DNA of 64,000 nt from Zarea fungicola (taxonomy: Eukaryota > Ascomycota > Sordariomycetes > Hypocreales > Cordycipitaceae). Positions 56,068 to 64,000 of this stretch are shown here, one piece after another; the first letter of the stretch is position 1; every line of letters begins with the position of its first letter. A program made the position numbers and the translations under genes. The notes beneath the pieces are model-generated. The model was not told where the DNA came from. It searched no databases and saw only the letters and a list, made by a program, of their open reading frames with translations. The stretch lies in the NCBI GenBank assembly GCA_900169235.1, contig FWCC01000094.1, positions 248,001 through 312,000 of the forward strand, given 5' to 3'.

Positions 56068-58305
56068 ATGCGTTCTCTCCGGGCTAATCGCCGCCTCACC
56101 CTGCGGCCCCTTCCTCGATATGCCTCCTCCGTCGCGTCGTCCACTTCGGGCATTCCCAAGACGACTGCCATTCAGTCTGTGCTAATCGCCAACCGCGGCG
56201 AGATTGCCATCCGAATCAACAAGACGGCGGAGCGCATGGGCATCCGCGCCACCACCGTCTACACTGACGTCGACGCGCATTCCTGGCATGCCAACACGGG
56301 CTTCCAATCCCTCGGCCTCGGCCATGCCAAGGGCTACCTCGACGGTGAGAAGATCATTGCTCTCGCCAAGCAAAATGGTATTCAGGCCCTTCACCCGGGA
56401 TACGGTTTCTTGTCCGAGAACCCCAAGTTCGCTGAGCGCTGTGAGCAAGAGGGCATCGTCTTCATCGGACCCCCACCCTCAGCCATGTCCGACATGGGCG
56501 ACAAGGCCCGATCCAAGGAGATTATGAACGCAGCCAACGTTCCCTGCGTGCCAGGCTATCATGGGTCCGATCAAGGTGAACAGCAGCTCCTGGAACACGC
56601 CAAACAGGTCACCTTTCCCGTCTTGCTCAAGAGTGTCCGTGGCGGCGGTGGCAAGGGCATGCGCATTGTCCTGACTGAAGATGAGTTTATGACCCAGCTC
56701 AGGAGTGCACGCGCCGAGGCCAAGGCCTCATTCGGTCCAGAGGGCGAAGTCATGCTGGTTGAAAAGTACATTGTTCGTCCTCGCCACGTCGAGGTTCAGG
56801 TCTTTGCAGATAAGCACGGCAACACCGTCGCACTCGGAGAGCGCGACTGCAGCGTACAACGCAGGCACCAAAAGGTGCTCGAGGAGTCCCCCGCCCCAGA
56901 CCTCGACTTGGCTACCCAACAGGATCTCTGGAATAAGGCCCGCATGGCTGCCTCTGCTGTCGGCTATGTCGGCGCCGGCACTGTTGAGTTCATCCTCGAC
57001 AAGGACAGCGGCAAGTTTTACTTTATGGAGATGAACACCCGCCTGCAAGTCGAGCATCCCGTTACCGAGATGGTGACCGGCGTCGACCTGGTTGAGTGGC
57101 AGTTCCGGATTGCCGCTGGCGAGAAGCTTCCCCTTGACCAAGCCCAGGTCGAGGAGCAGATGGCTCAGCGTGGTGCCGCCATTGAGGCCCGTGTCTACGC
57201 TGAGAACCCTGAGAAGGGCTTCATGCCCGACTCTGGCAAGCTCGTGCACGCCGTCTTGTCGGAAAGCTTCAAAGGTGACGAAGATGTCCGTCTGGACTGG
57301 GGGTTCGGTTCCGGTAGTGTCGTTTCGGAGGCGTACGATGGCATGATTGCCAAGCTTATTGTCCGTGGTGACACTCGCGAGACTGCTATTGCAAAGTTGG
57401 CTGGCGCTCTGCGCAAGTTTGAGATTGTTGGGTTAAGCACCAACGTAGAGTTCCTAAAGCGTCTCTGCGAATCCCCCGCATTCATCGCTGGCGATGTTGA
57501 GACTGGATTCATTGAGAAGTGGAGAGATGAGCTGTTCAAACCTAGACACATCAAAGGCGAGGTTTTCGCCCAGGCTGCGTTGGGTGTTCTGAGCTTCCAG
57601 ACTAATGAGGCTGGTCCGCATGGACTTTCCCTAGGCTTCGGTGCTCCCAATGCAACCAGTGAGCGCAAACTAGCCTTCAAAGTCCTTGACGGATACAGCG
57701 CCAATGAAGGCGAAGTCATCGAAGCCAGCGTTGCCCAAACTGGACATGACCTCTACACAATCACCATCAGCCGCAAGGGACAGGAGACACCGGATATCTT
57801 CTCCAACATTTCTGCCCAGCGCAGCACGGAGGATGCCGTTACCAAGGTCAACTCGCTTTTTTCTCACGAGCGCATCCAATCTACCATTGTCCCCAAAGAG
57901 GACGGCAACGATACCAAGGTAACCATCTTCCAGCATGGTGTCAAGACGGAGCTGTCCCTACTGCCCCCCCAGTGGTATGAAAAAGCCCTCGGCCTTAAGG
58001 ATATTACCGCTTCCGTTGCTGCCCCCATGCCCTGCAAGATCCTCAAGAACGAGGTAGAGGAAGGGCAGACTGTCACCAAAGGCACCCCGCTTGTTGTTAT
58101 CGAGTCCATGAAGATGGAGACTGTTATCCGCTCTCCTCAGGATGGTGTCATCAAGAAACTTGCCCACAAGGAAGGTGTAAGTACCCAGCCCTCTTCTCTC
58201 CAAGTTGACAGTTATCCAACGCCAGCTTCTAACGTGAATTAGGACATCTGCAAGGCCGGTACCATCCTTGTCCTCTTCGAGGAAGAGCCCAAGACAGACG
58301 AGTAA
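56068..58305 (+). CDS. methylcrotonoyl-CoA carboxylase, biotin-containing subunit
   Basis: Two exons (56068-58176, 58243-58305) give 723 residues. An Arg/Ser-rich leader of about 30 residues suggests mitochondrial import. The biotin carboxylase part has 'VLIANRGEIAIRI', 'LHPGYGFLSENP', 'LLKSVRGGGGKGMRIV' (ATP-binding Gly loop), 'ERDCSVQRRHQKVLEE' and 'EMNTRLQVEHPVTEM'. The C-terminal carrier domain has 'IESMKMET' with the biotinylated lysine near residue 682. The subunit carboxylates 3-methylcrotonoyl-CoA during leucine breakdown together with a beta subunit not in this window. Size and domain order agree with fungal MccA (about 710). A propionyl-CoA carboxylase alpha is the alternative but is not expected in ascomycetes. 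The frame happens to stay open through the single intron, so splicing is needed for the true 21-codon end. Confidence 0.9.
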
Positions 58306-58801
58306 AAATCATAAAACAACACCAAAAACAACAAAACAGAGAGAGAACGATAACATGTCGAAATTATCAGCTTTGGCGTTAGAGGGCATCATGCATGTGT
58401 GTTTATAGGTTTCTATTTGGGACGAATCATGTCACGGCTAGATTCTGCGCAGGTTTTCTTTTCTTTTTAAATCTTTAGACGATAAATACAAATGACGAAA
58501 TTATCAATACATCGATTGAAAACTTTTCACCCGTCCGCCAGTGTATCACTTTTACACTCAATACACCCGGAGGCAGTGCGTGTAATCTATTTAGTCCACG
58601 TGACCACGCGTTGACCGGGGAGCGCTTTTTCCATGAAATCGTCGCGTCTCCCGCGACCCACCATGGTGACACAACGCCAAACAGCTTAACGCCTGTAGAA
58701 TTTCGATGAAGTAGTACAATACCTCCACTCCCTGTTTCTGCTCTATATTATACAATCCTGTGATGGGGACTCAGAATAGAAAAAGATAGGTGCCATACAC
58801 G
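58306..58801. other. intergenic, ATR-kinase promoter side
   Basis: About 0.5 kb between the carboxylase 3' end and the checkpoint kinase start. Nothing recognised. Confidence 0.6.
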
Positions 58802-61800
58802 ATGGCTAGCCTCCAGGATCAACACGGCCCAGGCAACAACGGCCCGCCCCCGTCAACCCTCGCTGCGCAGCTCGTCGAAAACATCTCCGTCTCGTCCAAC
58901 AAGTCGTCGCGGTCCGACGACAATGCCGAGCTCAAAGGCCTCTTTGCCGTCATACAGCGTGTCAAAGATAACCCGGACCTTCTCCGGACCCCTGACCAGC
59001 GCCTGGAGCACAACCACATGCTCATTTATGTCTACTGCCGTGTCGTCCTCGCCGCCATCCGCCTCGACGACCCTGTGCTGAACCAGCCACACATGCGCGC
59101 CGAGTCGCTCAAGGCCCTCAACTTCCTGCGCTTCACTATCAACGAGACCCCTGCCGTGCTGTGTTATGCCTCGGAGAAGCATGGCCTCCTGTTTCGCCGT
59201 GGGGAACCTCTCTGGCTGTGGCTGCTGCCGCAGTGGTTGCGGATGCTAGGCCATCCCAAATGTGTGGAGCTGGAGAGCGCGATTGAAGGATTTTTGCAGT
59301 ATCTGCTGCTGACGGTTGCACGGATATCGAAACTGTGGCAAATGGTTGACCCTCTGAGCATGTATTTTCGCGGTTGCTTGACAGGTAAGCTTATCCCAGG
59401 GTGTATCCTGCCGAAAATAAAATAAAATATGACAGCTGGGCTAATGGCATGCTGTGTATTACAGGGCTCATCGAAAAGCTCCAAGGACCGTCGATCAACA
59501 TCTCGAAAAAGAATGCTTCGATAACTATAGAATTGCCGCCGGCGCATGTGCTCGACCAAGTGCTGGGAGGGCCGCGGAGTGTGTCACCAGCAATTTCGCT
59601 CACTTATCGTATAACACGGGCTCAGCAGGCTCTCCACCAAGCCTGCAGCTTGGCCCGAGTTCTAGCGTACCCGCTGATTTGCCAAGACTCTGCATTTGCG
59701 TCGATTGCGCCCATGTCCGAGATTGGCCCTTGGCTGCTGGATTCATGGCTGGATCTCTGGTCAGCGCAAAAGAGGTTGGAAGGCGGCGAAAAGACGTCGC
59801 CCCTCCCGCTCATAGGAATGGCAGTCGATGTAGCCAAGGCAGCAAAGAGCGATCATGCAGTTGGCCTGACTACGAAAAACAAGGCGTATACTACACTCGT
59901 TTTGCTGTGCAGCGAGATGGTTTCGGCCCCCGAGCAGCTGGCAGTGGCTGATGCTGGTGGTGATGCGGCGCGGGCCAGCTATTGCCTTGCCCTCGTTGTC
60001 ATTGTGCAGGCATCGCTGCAATCACCCACGATTGGCCGTCTAGCAGCATCGAAGCTGGTCAATGAGCTGTCTCTGTTACCAGCACAATACTCAGCGCTTG
60101 GTGAAGAGTCAGATGTTTGGGTAGGGAATTAACCATTAGCCAGTGCGGGCTCAAATTCGTACGAAGTAAGGCTAACACAGGAACGATAGAGATGTGCACT
60201 TCTTTTGCGTGAAGTGGTTAGTATGGAACCGTCGCAGACGCTGCCTTCTTCCACCCACCCATTGCTCTTCCAAAATACGGAGCTACGGCGTGCCGTCGAA
60301 AGTCTCGACCTATCACACGACCAACCAATAGTGCAAAGCTCAGTAACAAAAAGGAGGAGGTTGAATGATGCCTCTGAAACTGACCTGGCTGCGCAAGCCG
60401 TAGCAAGCCTGTATGCGGCCTTGGAAGTTGACGCATCGTCAGACTGCATCAATTCTGCGCTGGTCATGTAAGTTTACGGATCACCATGCAATTTTCAACG
60501 CTAATATCATGTAGTGAAACATTAGATAAAAGTAGTGACGCAACGCGGTGTCTTGCCATCAACATGCTTTCAAACATGTGTTGCGTCCTGGACGGCCAGA
60601 TTAATAATAGTGAAGACCGGCAATGTATCATTTGCTCTGGAAAGGTTGTTATTGGCAGAAACATACAATCACACGATATGAAGGCTATCATACGTTCAAT
60701 ATTCGCCGATTTAATTCGCCGGCCAAGTTTCCTGGAATCACGCCGGCCACGCGTCGCTGCTATGCTTGCCCTGCGCAAGATTGTCCTCCACTGCGAGGAC
60801 TCAAAATCTCTCAATTTGGAAACGTCTACCCTGGGCCAATGGTGTCTCCAATCTCTCAACAGTTCAATACGGGAGTTACGTATCGCTGCAGGCAGGGTCT
60901 TGGTCACGTTTATGCCGCCAAAAGCAACAGCGTATATAGACGAGAGTCTACTCTCTCGAAATCGGAAAAATACAATCACTCTACTGAGATCGGTATCGGC
61001 CACCGAACAAACACATCTGGTTGAGTCTCGAATCATGGTTTGGAGCCAATTAGGTAGAGTCATGCCGGACAATGAACTCAACCTCGTGTTGATTAAGCTC
61101 CTCGAATATCTCGGCAGCAGCAACAACTTTGAAGCGGCTGTTGCGTTCAACGAGCTTCTGAATCTAGCAGAATCCCGGAGCACCACCCCGCGAAGATTAC
61201 TCGAGCCGTACTGGAAAAGCCTGGCGTATATGGCGACAAAGGACATGGTTCACCGACCTCAAAGGAGCAGGGCAATAGCAGAGTTGCTGCAAATTTCGGT
61301 AAATGAACTACTCTTGCTCATCCAAACACATGCCCTCCCGTGGCTGGTTCTGGATAAGCGAACAGAGGTGATTCAAAAGTTTGCTGAGGCGCGACAAGAG
61401 ACTACGGGTTGGCAGCCGCTTATGGATAATGCAAACCTGGCTGCAATCCTGTCATTGCTTATGATTCAGGAAACGGATAACATTGAAATCTTTGTCAGGT
61501 CTCGCCTAGACGACGCGGGACTCCACCTGCATGATCGACCGATTGCTGAGCTGCTTCAAATCGAGCCGGTCCTGATTGCAATCGAGCTCTTGAAAGCCGC
61601 TGGAGAAGCAGACGGCGCAAGAAAACAAACCGTATGAAGCACCCCCACCAGCTCGGGTAGAAATCTACTAACCTTATAGATAACGGATGCTCTCCGTTGG
61701 ATGGCTATGAGTATTCTGAGTGCAAACAAAGAAACACGTCTCAGGAAAGGAAACATTATCGGCAGATTTCTACAGTCGCATATTCTCGGTTTAATGGCTC

Positions 61801-64000
61801 GCCTGACTGATGTAATAAACGACCCTGCAATGGTACACCCGGGCGAAATAGAGCAACGGAACTGTATTCGCGCGCTTGACGAAATGATCAGCTTGTGCCA
61901 GACACATGCACGCGTTGCCCGGCCGCAAATATCTGCCTGTCTTCTTGCGGCACTAGCTCAAGACGCACTCAGAGATATATCTCTGTCCTGCTGGGCCTCG
62001 ATGTTGATGAATTTCGTGGAAGAAGATATTGAAGCGCTCTTGGAGACTACCTTTTATATTGTGAAGCATTATTGGCCGTCCTTCAGTACCTTTTCTGCCG
62101 AAACTGCCAGCAACATTGTTTCTTTTTTGCTGGACCAGTACCAACCCGTCGTAGAAAGAAACATCAACAGTCTGCCCTCATTCGAAGGGATTCCTGCGTT
62201 GGCTGCATTGGAAGATAAACTGAAACAGCTACGCCCTCAACTTCTTCCCGAGGAAATGCTGTCTATTTTTGCAACTAGACTTCGTCATGAGAACTCGGGT
62301 GTCGTGCAGCAGGCACTGAACGAGCTTGTGCCCTATCTGCGAGCTAATCAAAGCGCGTTGTACACGTCTAATGTCTCCCAGACAGAAAGCGTAATCACTA
62401 CCCTGATGAGGGCTTTGTTGGACTGTGCCTGCCGGTACAACAATATCCATGGAAGCATCAGCCGCCTCTGCGTCGAATGTATGGGGCTGATTGGCTGCCT
62501 GGATTCCAACCAAGCCGAAACTGTGCGTGAACAGCGATCGATTGTGGTCCTGGACAATTTTGAGAGCCATCAAGAGACTATCGACTTTGCGCTGTTTCTT
62601 CTGGAAGAGATTTTGGTTCCCTCATTTCTGTCTGCAACAGATACACGCCTCCAGGGCTTTCTTTGCTTTGCCATGCAAGAGCTCTTAGACAGGTTTGACA
62701 TCAAAGCTGCTATTGCAATGCAGAGCACAGGAGGCGTTGCTGGTAACGACATCTACCGGAAGTGGATTGTGCTGCCAGAAAATGTTCGCGAGGTCGTGAC
62801 CCCATTTTTGACGTCCAAGTACATGGTGGCGCCCATGTTGTCTGTCAAGGTAGAGTACCCAATATTTAGCCCAGGGAAGCCCTACGGAAATTGGCTCAGG
62901 TCATTCGTCATTGAACTGCTGCGGAACGGGCAACATCCTCATGCGGATATGCTCTTTGAGCCATTGTCACGTGTAATTCGAGTCAAGGATTTGTCAACTG
63001 CGGAGTTTCTGTTGCCATATCTTGTTATCCATGTCCTCCTTGGATCGAAAAGTACAAAACAAGACAAAGACCAGATTTTACGTGAGCTTACGAGCATCCT
63101 GGAGCATAGTCCACCAGAAGAAGCGTCGTATGCTGAGAAAGAAGAGTTCAAGCGTTATTGCCATGTAAGTGAAGACGATTGCGATCGCAACCAACCATAC
63201 TAATGAGAACTCTAGGCTGTATTTCGCGTCCTCGATTATGCTATGCGTTGGGTGCATGCCAAGAAAACCTCTGGCAGGTTATCAAGTGAGAAGAAGGAGC
63301 AGGTAGCCAATATTCAAGCGATTCTGGACAGCACATCAGCGGAGCTCATCTCGCAGCGCGCAACAGACTGCAACGAGTATGCACGCGCGTTATTCCATCT
63401 GGAACAACATGTCCAGAAAATGGAGCAGCAGAAACGAGAACCTGGTGATAGGGATAGAATGCTGGAGCGGCTGCAGGATATCTACGCCAATATAGATGAA
63501 CCAGACGGCCTGGAGGGTATTTCAACGCATCTTCATGCACTTGACATAAATCAACAAATCCTAGGCCACAAGAAAGCAGGCCGATGGACTGCAGCGCAAA
63601 CCTGGTATGAGATACAGCTTGCGGAGAAGCCTGAAAATGTCGATGTACAAATCGAGCTGCTCAGCTGTTTGAAGCAAGCTGGCCAATATGGTAAGATGTA
63701 TTGGCACGTGAAATCTTCTGGTATTGAACTGACAGTGTGCAGATGTTCTTCTTAATCACATCGAGTCGATGTTTACTGATTCTTCCAGCGACACAAAGAT
63801 TATGCCATTTGCGGTTGAGGCGGCTTGGGTTACGGGTCGTTGGGAGAGCCTTGGGAAGTTTATTGAACGCTTCCAAGGCGACCTAACTCAAGATTTCAAC
63901 ATGTCTCTGGCTTCAATCTTCTCCTCCCTCTACAAAAACACTGATCGGGGTAGCCTTGCCCGAACCGTTCAAGGAATGCGAGAGAAGATTGCCGCAGCAA
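58802..64000 (+). CDS. ATR/Mec1/UVSB-type checkpoint kinase, N-terminal part (continues past the edge)
   Basis: Seven exons seen (58802-59384, 59465-60120, 60190-60467, 60515-61631, 61680-63164, 63216-63690, 63743 to edge), all phases agreeing, giving about 1,620 residues of HEAT-repeat protein. The start is the ATG at 58802. The region from about 61680 carries a UME-like segment, and from 'ISCH-AVFRVLDYAMRWV' (about 63150-63230) the sequence enters the FAT domain ('AVEAAWVTGRWESL', 'FERFQGDLTQDFN'). This layout and text fit the fungal ATR orthologue (UvsB in Aspergillus, Mec1 in yeast), the PI3K-like kinase that senses RPA-coated single-stranded DNA. The kinase domain lies beyond the window. 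Several minus-strand frames over it are shadows. Orthology is by pattern, not by alignment. Confidence 0.85.

Noticed and set aside
60464..61246. 260-codon minus-strand frame
   Set aside because: Antisense shadow of exon 4 of the ATR-type kinase, whose sense protein is coherent.
1..64000. Search for CRISPR arrays, rRNA, bacterial operons, transposase genes or a secondary-metabolite cluster
   Set aside because: None seen; the only arrays are short tandem repeats and the ~190-bp units beside tRNA-Pro, and no transposase, reverse transcriptase, PKS or NRPS coding sequence is present.

Overview
The window is nuclear DNA of a filamentous ascomycete (Pezizomycotina; probably Sordariomycetes, perhaps Hypocreales, judged from protein character only). 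It has short introns of about 50-130 bp with GTAAGT/GTATGT donors, CTAAC-type branch sites and YAG acceptors. It also has fungal-specific families (SAT4/rhodopsin-domain membrane protein, Rrt8-like protein, a very long myosin II, Pbs2, a UVSB/Mec1-type ATR), intron-containing tRNAs and the standard genetic code. Exon boundaries below were placed by hand from splice signals and reading frame; most multi-exon genes close exactly in frame.

Left third (0-24.5 kb): a SAT4-family membrane protein, a seven-exon Rrt8/EI24-like protein, transaldolase (with a 12-nt exon), a vacuolar Ppn2-type phosphatase, the cytochrome oxidase assembly factor Pet191, a steryl-ester/acylglycerol lipase, a C3H1 zinc-finger protein, and the 2,374-residue myosin II heavy chain. 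The last two diverge from a 0.7 kb promoter region.

Middle (24.5-42.5 kb): a tRNA-Pro(AGG) gene that contains, besides its normal anticodon-loop intron, a 58-nt insertion in the D-arm/box A with full spliceosomal intron signals. Directly next to it is an array of three decayed units of about 190 bp. Then come a UCH deubiquitinase, a PARP-type zinc-finger/AT-hook protein, tRNA-Thr(AGT) and D-arabinono-1,4-lactone oxidase. Two reading frames broken by in-frame stops follow: an unknown protein and an FHA/kinase-like protein. The octanoyltransferase Lip2 and a 3.7 kb gene-free stretch close this part.

Right part (42.5-64 kb): a Sur7-family membrane protein, the osmostress MAPKK Pbs2, a 5 kb gene-free divergent region, an auxin-efflux-carrier-like transporter, an FMN-binding pyridoxamine-phosphate-oxidase-like protein, the biotin subunit of methylcrotonoyl-CoA carboxylase, and the 5' part of the ATR/Mec1 checkpoint kinase, which runs off the right edge.

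Most of the window is ordinary housekeeping sequence with no metabolic cluster. Several genes share mitochondrial roles (Pet191, Lip2, lactone oxidase, methylcrotonoyl-CoA carboxylase) but they are scattered and not co-oriented. The most unusual object is the tRNA-Pro gene with a spliceosomal-looking intron in its internal promoter; next are the 33.5-37.3 kb decay zone and the motif-rich non-coding DNA at 41.2-42.4 kb.
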